37,647 nt of DNA from CAZZEX01 sp964653285 (GTDB taxonomy: Bacteria > Chloroflexota > Anaerolineae > B4-G1), in contig CAZZEX010000041.1 of the NCBI GenBank assembly GCA_964653285.1, forward strand, positions 1 through 37,647, read 5' to 3'. Below are positions 31,014 to 37,647 of the stretch, piece after piece (positions within the stretch are counted from its first letter, which is position 1; the number at the start of each line of letters is the position of its first letter). Under the pieces are notes generated by a model. It saw nothing but the letters and a program-made list of their open reading frames with translations, was not told the origin of the DNA and searched no databases. A program made the position numbers and the translations under genes.

Positions 31014-31568
31014 TTACATGTATCTCTCCCTTATCGAGTTGTCAAAACCGGCACCCAGGTTGGCGTAAGCCATCTCCAGGTGGCGTTGCGGCGTCACAGA
31101 GCCGACGACCACGAGGACGCTGACGATGCGATTGAAGCGATGGGCCAGGTCGCGAGCAACGTCCGGCGGAGGTGTCTGTCCTGCTTCGTATGCAGTAGTG
31201 TTCAACCCCATATCGTTTATTGCTTTCTGAGTGACCATCGCTACGTTGCGGTAGTACATCACGAGTTCTGGATGGTGGATCAGGATGTCGGGTGTGCAGA
31301 AGTAGTAGGGATAAGGAGCAGGGGGTTCGCAGGCATCCAGCGCCTTGAGCGCTTCAACGTCAATGCAGAGATCAGCCGTCGTTTCGTACCAATCCTTCTT
31401 GTCGTACTCCTGTGAGATTTCTTCAACGCGCCGGATGAGCGAGGCGAAGTCCACGGCTATTAGTTTCTCCAGGATGGATATGCCATGCTTGGTCGCATCG
31501 TGCTGCACAGTGCGTCGGGTTTCGTCAGGCATGGTCAATTGTTCTGCAAATCTCTGGATAACCGACAT
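31014..31568 (-). pseudogene. Truncated XcyI-like restriction endonuclease
   Basis: 184 residues from ATG with CTGGAG seven bases before it; the longer frame upstream has no ribosome site. The stretch YPYYFCTPDILIHHPELVMY and the following YRNVAMVTQKAINDMGL recall the central block of XcyI-family restriction enzymes (from memory), as does LAHRFNRIVS. Those proteins run to about 300 or more residues; this one stops at NSIRERYM, before the nuclease core, and an inverted-repeat element follows. It is probably an inactive remnant. A short intact protein of other function cannot be excluded. Confidence 0.45.
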
Positions 31569-31669
31569 TGGTAATCTCCAGGTGCTCAAGCCCGCTGATT
31601 GGCCCACCCGAATTATAACACATCTCCCACCAAGATGCTACACCAGCATCGCATTGGCCTGGAGCGCCG

Positions 31670-31710
31670 GTGCTGGAGGGGCATCCCAGCACCGCCTGTT
31701 TATGGCGGTG
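31670..31710 (-). terminator. Competing hairpins downstream of radA
   Basis: GTGCTGG/CCAGCAC (31670-31676 with 31686-31692) and CACCGCC/GGCGGTG (31690-31696 with 31704-31710) form overlapping, mutually exclusive stems just beyond the radA stop. No T-run is evident, so termination is uncertain. Confidence 0.35.
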
Positions 31711-31722
31711 TTGGCCGTGGTA

Positions 31723-33093
31723 TCACTTTACCAGCGCCTTCTCCACCGCCTCGGCCACGGAGCGCACCGGGACGGCTTCAATGCCCTCGGGCAGTGGTTC
31801 GTGGCTGCGCCGTACCCGCCTGGGCAGCAGGCAGCGGCGGAACCCCAGTTGCGCCGCCTCCTTCAGCCGCGCCGTCGTCTGGCCCACGGCCCGCACCTCG
31901 CCCGAAAGCCCCACCTCGCCGATGACCGCCAGGTCGGCCGCCACGGGCCGGTCGCGCACGCTGGAACCGATCGCCACCGCCACGGCCAAGTCCGCCGCCG
32001 GCTCTCCCACCTGCAGGCCGCCGATCACGTTGGCGAAGACGTCTTGATCGTACAGTTTCAGCCCCACCCGCCGCGAGAGCACCGCCGTGATGAGCAGCAG
32101 CCGGTTGAAGTCCACGCCGTTGGCCGTGCGGCGCGGGTGGCCAAAACTGGAGTGGCTGGCCAGCGCCTGAATCTCGACCAGCAGCGGGCGCGTGCCCTCC
32201 ATCGTCACCGCGATGGCCGACCCAGGCGCGTTCACCATGCGCTCGGCCAGGAACACCTCCGACGGGTTGGGCACCTCGACCATCCCCTGCTCCCGCATCT
32301 CGAACACCCCCACCTCCGAGGTGGCCCCGAAACGGTTCTTAGTCGAGCGCAGCAGCCGGTAGGTATGGAAGCGGTCGCCCTCCAGGTAGAGCACCGTGTC
32401 CACGATGTGCTCCAGCACCTTCGGCCCGGCGATGGCGCCTTCCTTTGTCACGTGGCCCACGAGGAAGACGGCCACGCCTTCGGCCTTGGCCCACCACTGG
32501 AACCGGGCCGCCGCCCGGCGCACCTGGCTGATTGAGCCGGCCGCCGACGTCAGTTCCTCCGAGTAGACAGTCTGGACCGAGTCCACGACCATCGCCAATG
32601 GCTGCACCTGCTCCGCGTGGCGCAGGATGACCTCCAGGTTGGTCTCGGTGACGACGAAGAGGTTCTCGTTGCGGATGGAGAGCCGGTCAGCACGCATTTT
32701 GATCTGCCGGGCCGACTCCTCGCCGGAGACGTACAGCACGGGCTTGCCGGTCGCCCCCGCCGTCAGCCCAGCGGTCTGCAACAGCAGGGTGCTCTTCCCG
32801 ATGCCGGGATCGCCAGCGACGAGGATGAGAGAGCCGGGCACGACGCCCCCACCCAGCACGCGGGCGAACTCTCCCAACGGCAGAGGCAGTCGCTCCAGTC
32901 CCTCGGCCTCAATCTCGGTCAGGCGACGGGGCTCGCTGCCGAGGACGCTCGGGAGTCCGGCCGCCGGAGCGGTCGGCTGCTCGACTACCTCGACCATCGT
33001 GTTCCACTCGCCGCATCCGGGGCAGCGGCCCATCTCGCGGGGCGCAGTCCGCCCGCAGTTTTGGCAGACCCAGTGCGTGCGTGTTTTGGCCAT
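31723..33093 (-). CDS. radA: DNA repair protein RadA (Sms)
   Basis: 456 residues from the ATG of MAKTRTHWVCQNCG, six bases after GGGAGG; a TTG two codons earlier is less well spaced. Order is a C4 zinc finger (CQNCGRTAPREMGRCPGCGE), the RecA-like motor with Walker A AGDPGIGKSTLLLQ, the RadA-specific KNRFG motif (STKNRFGATSEVG), and a Lon-like C-terminal domain (DLAVAVAIGSSVRDRPVAAD, then LSGEVRAV). It is a DnaB-like helicase that extends strand exchange with RecA. The promoter carries a LexA-type box. Complete and of usual length. Confidence 0.96.
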   Translation of the reverse strand: MAKTRTHWVCQNCGRTAPREMGRCPGCGEWNTMVEVVEQPTAPAAGLPSVLGSEPRRLTEIEAEGLERLPLPLGEFARVLGGGVVPGSLILVAGDPGIGKSTLLLQTAGLTAGATGKPVLYVSGEESARQIKMRADRLSIRNENLFVVTETNLEVILRHAEQVQPLAMVVDSVQTVYSEELTSAAGSISQVRRAAARFQWWAKAEGVAVFLVGHVTKEGAIAGPKVLEHIVDTVLYLEGDRFHTYRLLRSTKNRFGATSEVGVFEMREQGMVEVPNPSEVFLAERMVNAPGSAIAVTMEGTRPLLVEIQALASHSSFGHPRRTANGVDFNRLLLITAVLSRRVGLKLYDQDVFANVIGGLQVGEPAADLAVAVAIGSSVRDRPVAADLAVIGEVGLSGEVRAVGQTTARLKEAAQLGFRRCLLPRRVRRSHEPLPEGIEAVPVRSVAEAVEKALVK

Positions 33094-33150
33094 CGTCAAC
33101 CTCCCGGTTAGTCGTTAGCGGTCAGCAGTCAGCCGTTAGTAGTCATCGGT

Positions 33151-33179
33151 ATTGTACCAGAACATCTGTTCGGACGCAA
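33151..33179 (-). promoter_or_regulatory. radA promoter with embedded LexA-like SOS box
   Basis: On the minus strand TTGCGT (33174-33179) and TACAAT (33151-33156) are 17 bases apart. The spacer contains the palindrome GAACAGATGTTC (33160-33171) as CGAACAGATGTTCT. It fits the Gram-positive-type LexA consensus CGAACRNRYGTTYC at all but the last position. Confidence 0.65.
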
Positions 33180-33448
33180 GAACAGCGAATCGCAGGATAG
33201 CAACGGATGCGCCCCAACCATCACGCTCGCATGTAAACGGCGAGCCCAAGAGCCCCTCTACCATATCATCAATCCCGCCTTTGGTCAACCTGGCCCCTTT
33301 CCCTACCAGGGAAGGGGGAGTCACCCCTCCCCGCACCGGGGAGGGGCCGGGGGAGGGGTCTCGGGGAACCTTCCTGCCCCGCCTGTCGTCTAGTGAGTAG
33401 TACGCCAATCACATTAACTGTGTGCCGATCCACATCAGGAGGAGAGAA
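33180..33448. other. Gene-free region with palindromic repeats
   Basis: No gene is seen between the radA promoter and the VIT/vWA gene. A pair of CCCTTTCCC/CCCTCCCC palindromes occupies about 33293-33360. The start of the region holds nothing recognised. Confidence 0.6.
33293..33360. repeat. CCCCTCCCC-type palindromic repeat pair
   Basis: GGCCCCTTTCCCTACCAGGG is followed by AAGGGGGAGTCACCCCTCCC and a second inverted set CCCCTCCCC/GGGGAGGGG ending GGGGGAGGGGTC. The same units occur in-frame at 10432-10474, 11158-11208 and 35029-35068. Confidence 0.7.
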
Positions 33449-35959
33449 ATGATCAGAACCCAACTACCCATTTACTCGTCTACTCGTTTGCCCATCTACC
33501 GTTTGCTAATAACCGTCGCCACACTCATCATCATGCTGCTGAGTGTGACCCGCCCCGCCCTGGCCGACGGCATTATTATCCCAGAGCCGCCCCCGTGGCC
33601 TGAACCGGTCCCGCTGAGAGAATCGTGGCTCACCATCCGCTACCACCGCGCCACCGTCACCATCGAGGACCAGGTGGCTGTCACCCACGTCGAGCAGGAG
33701 TTCCTCAACGAGCACGAGTGGGAGGCCGAGGGCACCTATGTCTTCCCGCTGCCGGAGGGGGCTGCGGTCTCCGAGTTCGTGATGTGGGTGGACGGCGTGC
33801 CGGTTGAGGGCAAGATCCTGGAGGCGGACGAGGCCCGCCAAATCTACGAGGACATCGTCCGTCGCCGCCGTGATCCGGCACTTCTGGAGTATGTCGGACG
33901 CAGCGCGGTGCAGGCCCGCATCTTCCCCATCCCCCGGGGCGGCTCGCGCAAGGTCGAATTGGAGTACAGCCAGGTGTTGCCGGTTGAGAACGGGCTGGTA
34001 CGCTACGTCTACCCGCTCAACACTGAGAAGTTCTCCGCCCGCCCGCTGGAGGAGGTCAGCATCCACGTCGAGGTCCGTTCCCGCGACGCGATGAGTGCCA
34101 TCTACTCGCCGACTCACCAGGACCGGGTCTACATTGAGCGAGATGGCAACTACCGGGCCACCATCGGCTACGAGGAGACGGGCATCTTGCCCGAAGAGGA
34201 CTTCGAGTTGGTCTACACCGTGAGCCAGGAGGACGTGGGACTGAACCTGCTGACATACCGGGAACCGCCCGACGGCGGGCTTGCCCTGAGCGAAGACGAA
34301 GGGTTCTTCCTGCTGCTGGTTGCCCCCACGGTCGAAGTGGAGAAGGGGCGGGTGATTCCCAGGGACGTCATCCTGGTGCTCGACACGTCCGGCTCGATGG
34401 AGGGGGAGAAGATTGAGCAGGCCAGGGATGCGCTGATCTATGTGCTGGAGCACCTGAACGAGGAGGATCGTTTCAACATCGTTGCCTTCTCCACTGGTCT
34501 GCAACAGTACGCCCAGGGGCTGCGGCCCGCGTCCGAAGCCCACGAGGCGACCGGCTGGGTGCGGCGACTGGAAGCGGTCGGCGGCACCGATATCAACCGT
34601 GCGCTCTTGGAGGCGCTGGCGCAGACTGATGGTTCGACTTCGCTCACCACAAGCTCCGAACGGCCCACGGTGCTCATCTTCCTCACCGACGGCCTGCCCA
34701 CCGAGGGCGTGACTGAGATCGAACAGATCTTGGCCAACGTGGAGGCCGCCACGCCCGACAACGTGCGTCTCTTCCCGTTTGGCGTAGGCGACGACGTCAA
34801 CACCGTTCTCCTGGACACGCTGGCCGAGCAGCACCGGGGAGCCACAGCCTACGTCCGGCCCTACGAGCGGATTGACGAGGAGGTCTCCGGCTTCTACGCC
34901 CAAATCAGTACCCCCGTCCTGGCCGACGTTGAACTGGACTTCGGCGACGTGCTGGTCGAGGATACCTATCCCTACCCACTGCCGGACCTGTTCGCGGGCA
35001 CGCAGTTGATCCTGGTGGGCCGCTACAGACTCCCCTCCCCCAGTGGGGGAGGGGCTGGGGGAGGGGTCCGCATCACACTTACGGGCAAGGTGAACGGCGA
35101 GCGTCAGGAATTTGTCTACGAAGGCGCCTTCCGCGCCCAGGGCGGCGACGATGGTTCGGCAGGGCTCACCATGGACTTCATTCCCCGGCTGTGGGCCACG
35201 CGCAAGATCGGCTACCTGCTGACACAGATTCGACTCCACGGCGAGCGGCGGGAGTGGGTGGACGCGATCGTCGAGTTGAGCGTCCGGTACGGCATCATCA
35301 CCCCCTACACCTCGTTTCTCATTGAGGAGCACGACATCCTGACCGAGCGCGGGCAAGAGGAGGCGGTGGAGAAGTTTATGGCCACGCCGGCCCTGGCCCC
35401 GTATGGCGCGCCAGCGGTGGAGATGGCCGACGAGCAGGCCAGCATGCGCGGGGCTGAATCGGCCGGCGGCGGGATGGTGCCGGAGGAGGCCGCGCAGGTC
35501 GTGCGGCTGGTGGGCAGCAAGACCTTTGTGCTGCAAGAAGGCGTCTGGACCGACACGGCCTTCGACCCCTCGCGGATGAGCACCACGCAGGTCGGCTTCG
35601 GCTCCGACGGGTATTTCGACCTGCTGGCAGCCCGGCCGGAGTGGGGACAGTACCTCGCGCTGGGCGGGCGCGTCATCTTCATCGCCGAGGGCACGGCCTA
35701 CGAGGTGGTGGAGGGGGAGGGTGGGGCAGTGGAGGTGCCGCCGGCCCACACGCCTGGGCCAGGGCAGCCGACAGTGGAGCCCACCCGGCCCGGTCAGCCG
35801 ACGGTAGAGCCCACCCGGCCCGGCCAGCCGACGGCCACGCCGGTCGTCAGCGGCGAGACGATCACTGCGGAGGTGGGCGGTGGCCTATGCACGGGCGCGA
35901 CGGTGATAGGCGTCGTCGCGCTGGCCGCGGCGGCGCTGTGGCAGCGGATGCGGAGGTAG
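33449..35959 (+). CDS. Secreted/anchored VIT and von Willebrand factor A domain protein
   Basis: 836 residues from ATG behind CAGGAGGAGAG; the GTG at 33422 lies upstream of that site. A signal peptide (LLITVATLIIMLLSV, then RPALADG) leads to a VIT domain at about 40-260 (TYVFPLPEGAAVSEFVMWVD, ILEADEARQIYEDIVRRRRD, ARIFPIPRG). A vWA domain follows with metal-site VILVLDTSGSMEGEKIEQA (DxSxS) and FLTDGLPTEG. The C-terminus has a triple GQPTVEPTRP-type repeat and a final hydrophobic helix ending in WQRMRR. Like inter-alpha-trypsin-inhibitor heavy-chain proteins, it is probably a cell-surface binding protein. It contains in-frame repeat insertions. Confidence 0.9.
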   Translation: MIRTQLPIYSSTRLPIYRLLITVATLIIMLLSVTRPALADGIIIPEPPPWPEPVPLRESWLTIRYHRATVTIEDQVAVTHVEQEFLNEHEWEAEGTYVFPLPEGAAVSEFVMWVDGVPVEGKILEADEARQIYEDIVRRRRDPALLEYVGRSAVQARIFPIPRGGSRKVELEYSQVLPVENGLVRYVYPLNTEKFSARPLEEVSIHVEVRSRDAMSAIYSPTHQDRVYIERDGNYRATIGYEETGILPEEDFELVYTVSQEDVGLNLLTYREPPDGGLALSEDEGFFLLLVAPTVEVEKGRVIPRDVILVLDTSGSMEGEKIEQARDALIYVLEHLNEEDRFNIVAFSTGLQQYAQGLRPASEAHEATGWVRRLEAVGGTDINRALLEALAQTDGSTSLTTSSERPTVLIFLTDGLPTEGVTEIEQILANVEAATPDNVRLFPFGVGDDVNTVLLDTLAEQHRGATAYVRPYERIDEEVSGFYAQISTPVLADVELDFGDVLVEDTYPYPLPDLFAGTQLILVGRYRLPSPSGGGAGGGVRITLTGKVNGERQEFVYEGAFRAQGGDDGSAGLTMDFIPRLWATRKIGYLLTQIRLHGERREWVDAIVELSVRYGIITPYTSFLIEEHDILTERGQEEAVEKFMATPALAPYGAPAVEMADEQASMRGAESAGGGMVPEEAAQVVRLVGSKTFVLQEGVWTDTAFDPSRMSTTQVGFGSDGYFDLLAARPEWGQYLALGGRVIFIAEGTAYEVVEGEGGAVEVPPAHTPGPGQPTVEPTRPGQPTVEPTRPGQPTATPVVSGETITAEVGGGLCTGATVIGVVALAAAALWQRMRR
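33459..33505 (+). repeat. CTACCCATTTACTCGTCTAC repeat in the signal-peptide coding region
   Basis: Units of ACTCGT, CTACC and CCCAT are repeated here and translated as TQLPIYSSTRLPIYRLL, the n-region of the signal peptide. The wording looks like an AT-rich intergenic repeat rather than ordinary signal-peptide codons. Confidence 0.45.
34631..34663 (+). repeat. In-frame GGTTCGACTTCGCTCACC element in the vWA domain
   Basis: The stretch is translated as GSTSLTTSSER between the helix LLEALAQTD and the strand PTVLIFLTDG. It resembles the TTCGACTTCGCTCA short repeat class seen at 9030-9078 and 10799-10829. Confidence 0.5.
35029..35068 (+). repeat. In-frame CCCCTCCCC palindrome in the VIT/vWA gene
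   Basis: CTCCCCTCCCCCAGTGGGGG, then AGGGGCTGGGGGAGGGGTC, is translated as LPSPSGGGAGGGV between two beta strands (LILVGRYR and RITLTGKV). It is the GC-rich form of the intergenic element at 33293-33360. Confidence 0.75.
35756..35838 (+). repeat. Tandem repeat coding for PGQPTVEPTR
   Basis: Two full 30-base units and a partial third encode PGQPTVEPTR-PGQPTVEPTR-PGQPTATPV. They make a Pro/Thr-rich stalk between the folded domains and the C-terminal membrane helix. Confidence 0.8.
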
Positions 35960-36015
35960 TGCGGAGTAGATAACTGATGGAAGGGATCTATGAAGCCGAC
36001 CAGGATCAGCAGAGT

Positions 36016-36047
36016 GACCTCCGAGGTTTTAAGCGCCCTCGGAGGTC
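36016..36047. terminator. Perfect 11-bp hairpin between convergent genes
   Basis: GACCTCCGAGG (36016-36026) and CCTCGGAGGTC (36037-36047) pair perfectly around a ten-base loop that begins TTTT. It may act as a terminator for both converging genes, or be another copy of a palindromic repeat class. Confidence 0.5.
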
Positions 36048-36066
36048 TCGACCCTGCCCTCCGAAC

Positions 36067-36855
36067 TTACTGCTGCAAAAATTTGACCGCTCCGCTGATA
36101 ACCGACCCCTCACCCACTGACTTCCCACCCTCCGAGGGTGCGAACTCCAGGATGCGGTCGGCCAGGCGGGAGAACGGCAGCGACTGGAGCCAAACGCGGC
36201 CAGTCCCCTGCAGAGTAGCCAGGAAGAGCCCCTCGCCACCGAAGATCATAGACTTCAGGTTGCCCGCCTGTCGGATGTCGTAGTTGATGGTATTCTCGAA
36301 CGCGACGATGCACCCGGTATCAACCATGATTTTTTCGTTGTTGAGGTGCTTCTCTACGATAGTGCCGCCCGCGTGGATGAAGACCATGCCGTCACCGCGG
36401 AGCCGTTGGAGGATGAAACCCTCGCCGCCAAAGAGCCCGGCTCCGATCTTCTTGTTGAACGCAATGGTCACCTCGGTGCCCAGCGCAGCGCATAGGAAGG
36501 AGTCCTTCTGGCAGATTAGCTCGCCGTGCGCCTCATCCAGATCAATGGCGATGATCTTCCCCGGGTAGGGCGCTCCGAAGGCCACGTGCCTCTTGCCCTC
36601 ACGCGCTGAGCTGGTGAAGTGGGTCATGAATAGCGACTCGCCGGTGAGCGCCCGCTTTCCGACGCTCACCAGCTTATCCATGAAGCCGGCTTTGGGCCTG
36701 GAACCATCCCCCATTTTGGTCTCATAGGCGATGCCGTCCTCCATGTACATCATCATCCCGGCTTCCGCGATCACAGTCTCGCCGGGGTCCAGTTCGACCT
36801 CCACAAACTGCAGGTCGTCGCCAAAAACCTTGTAATCAACCTCGTGACTTTTCAT
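36067..36855 (-). CDS. TIGR00266/AIM24-family protein
   Basis: 262 residues from ATG. Repeated beta strands of the AIM24 fold are evident: FVEVELDPGETVIAEAGMMM, GESLFMTHFTSSA, GKIIAIDLDE, FNKKIGAGLFGGEGFILQRL, FIHAGGTIVEKHL, and AGNLKSMIFGGEGLFLATLQ. GAGLFGGEGF and IFGGEGLFLA are family hallmarks. Length is usual. Bacterial members are conserved but without an assigned function; yeast AIM24 is mitochondrial. It has a single promoter and no operon partner. Confidence 0.9.
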   Translation of the reverse strand: MKSHEVDYKVFGDDLQFVEVELDPGETVIAEAGMMMYMEDGIAYETKMGDGSRPKAGFMDKLVSVGKRALTGESLFMTHFTSSAREGKRHVAFGAPYPGKIIAIDLDEAHGELICQKDSFLCAALGTEVTIAFNKKIGAGLFGGEGFILQRLRGDGMVFIHAGGTIVEKHLNNEKIMVDTGCIVAFENTINYDIRQAGNLKSMIFGGEGLFLATLQGTGRVWLQSLPFSRLADRILEFAPSEGGKSVGEGSVISGAVKFLQQ

Positions 36856-36938
36856 GGTACTGTCCTCCTATGTATTTCTGAATGAAACTTTCTCCCTGAC
36901 GGCCAGCGTACTGCCGCCGTGCGAAGCAATGTATATAT

Positions 36939-36966
36939 ATTGTACTACGCGATGCGTAAAACGCAA
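36939..36966 (-). promoter_or_regulatory. Promoter of the AIM24-family gene
   Basis: On the minus strand TTGCGT (36961-36966) and TACAAT (36939-36944) are 16 bases apart, and an AT-rich stretch (TATATATA) follows. Its hexamers match those of the radA promoter. Confidence 0.5.
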
Positions 36967-37029
36967 AATGTATTCCCATTCTGATCTATTGATTTCTCTT
37001 CCGAGTATATTCCACAACTTGGGCATACG

Positions 37030-37215
37030 TTAAACATCTGACAGGTCCCTTCGAGGAACTTTGATCGGCCCGTCGCGCTCCCAGTTGCGCAGCACGTCGG
37101 TGATGAGAGTAGATAGTGGGCCAGTCGGAGGGAACTTTCTCGCCTCGTCTGGCGTCCAATAAGTGCGGCACACGACGATGTGCTGAACCTGAAACCACAA
37201 TTGGAGGTAAAACAA
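37030..37215 (-). pseudogene. Small coding-like fragment of unknown family
   Basis: A 61-residue frame from a TTG with no ribosome site; the persuasive part is VQHIVVCRTYWTPDEARKFP, then PTGPLSTLITDVLRNWERDG and PIKVPRRDLSDV. Codon use and helix pattern look coding, but no start is convincing. The frame abuts the start of the lipoprotein gene on the other strand. Probably a remnant, or a small unknown protein. Confidence 0.35.
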
Positions 37216-37647
37216 TGTTTAAACGAACAGCCGTCTTATTGACCCTCATGATCATCCTCATCTCCGGCTGCGCGCCGGCCCCGACGCCCGCACCCGGCCC
37301 CACCGCCACGCCGCCACCCCCACAGCCGGTCGAGGTGCGTCCTGGAGGCTTCGCCGCCTATGTGCCGGTGGAGGTAGACGTGGTGCCCGCTGCCCCTGCC
37401 TACACCCCTGACATGGACTCCGTCGCTAACCCCGATCTGGTGGCCAGGCTCGACGATGTGCAGCGGGCAGCATTAGAGACGAACGGCTTCGTCGTCGTGC
37501 CCCAGGGGTATGAGCAGATCTACGCCATCTACCAGCGTGCCGACGAGGCCAGCATCCCCGCCTTCGTCACCACCGATGCCGTGCTCCACGCCTTCCACAT
37601 CCTCTACGACTACGCCCTGCGCCTGGCCGAAATCGAGCACTTCATCG
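37215..37647 (+). CDS. DUF3160-type lipoprotein (3' end outside the window)
   Basis: Partial, at least 144 residues, from ATG with GGAGG seven bases before. The signal peptide MFKRTAVLLTLMIILISGC ends in a lipobox (ISGC), so the protein is lipid-anchored. A Pro/Ala/Thr-rich stalk follows (about 20-38), then the start of a large domain with LETNGFVVVPQGYEQIYAIY and IPAFVTTDAVLHAFHILYDY. The VTTDAxLHxxHxxxD pattern is that of DUF3160, a large extracellular domain of unknown function common in Chloroflexota-like genomes. The rest lies beyond the edge. Confidence 0.8.
   Translation, partial: MFKRTAVLLTLMIILISGCAPAPTPAPGPTATPPPPQPVEVRPGGFAAYVPVEVDVVPAAPAYTPDMDSVANPDLVARLDDVQRAALETNGFVVVPQGYEQIYAIYQRADEASIPAFVTTDAVLHAFHILYDYALRLAEIEHFI

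Noticed and set aside
31345..32535. Long plus-strand frame opposite radA
   Set aside because: It is His/Arg/Pro-rich with no motif and is the mirror of the well-recognised radA coding strand.
33293..33360. CRISPR-like repeat pair
   Set aside because: Only two palindromic units without spacers of regular length, and the same units occur inside genes.
33506..35749. 747-codon minus-strand frame opposite the VIT/vWA gene
   Set aside because: The plus strand has a signal peptide, VIT and vWA motifs; the minus frame is compositionally a shadow of GC-rich codons.

Overview
The window looks like chromosomal DNA of a Chloroflexota bacterium (probably Anaerolineae-like or a related thermophile). This is inferred from gene content and style: many GTG/TTG starts behind strong GGAGG ribosome sites, a fused alpha/beta 2-oxoacid dehydrogenase E1, a VIT/von Willebrand surface protein, a DUF3160-type lipoprotein, and very many short palindromic repeats, several of them inside reading frames. 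No rRNA, tRNA, CRISPR array, transposase or integrase gene was seen.

Region 1 (1-6.6 kb) is the least ordinary. A broken AAA-type ATPase with a C-terminal OmpR-like winged helix is followed by a tight three-gene operon: a polytopic membrane protein with a GAF-like region, a CARDB-like beta-sandwich and a C-terminal AAA ATPase with winged helix; a second AAA ATPase with a C-terminal membrane hairpin; and a small membrane protein with its own CARDB-like domain. I cannot name this system. A decayed short-chain dehydrogenase tail follows.

Region 2 (6.9-12.3 kb) is a catabolic operon: a SorC-family regulator with a strong promoter, fused E1, and an E2 with one lipoyl and two E3-binding domains. 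After it come a decayed glycosidase C-terminus and an FmdB-type zinc-ribbon protein. The E1 and E2 genes carry in-frame repeat elements.

Region 3 (12.3-25.6 kb) is mostly housekeeping. On the minus strand are a NIPSNAP/Dabb-like protein, a TPR lipoprotein translationally coupled to a metallo-beta-lactamase-fold protein with a degenerate metal site, and a GlpD plus AGPS-like flavoprotein operon. On the plus strand are a ROK sugar kinase, MEMO and AMMECR1 proteins, and a chelatase-type AAA+/vWA fusion. Next come a cold-shock protein with a long structured leader, divergent from a glycosyltransferase that looks leaderless, a small cysteine-containing protein, and a LURP-one-like protein.

Region 4 (25.6-33.1 kb, minus strand) has FtsK, a truncated transglutaminase-like start and a DUF4332-type helix-hairpin-helix protein. 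It then has a decaying, methyltransferase-free restriction/nuclease cluster: a type II-like restriction enzyme, a PD-(D/E)XK nuclease interrupted by one in-frame TGA, and a truncated XcyI-like protein. It ends with RadA, whose promoter contains a LexA-like box.

Region 5 (33.1 kb to the end) has the VIT/vWA protein, an AIM24/TIGR00266 protein, and the start of a DUF3160-type lipoprotein cut by the window edge. Family names come from remembered motifs, not searches.
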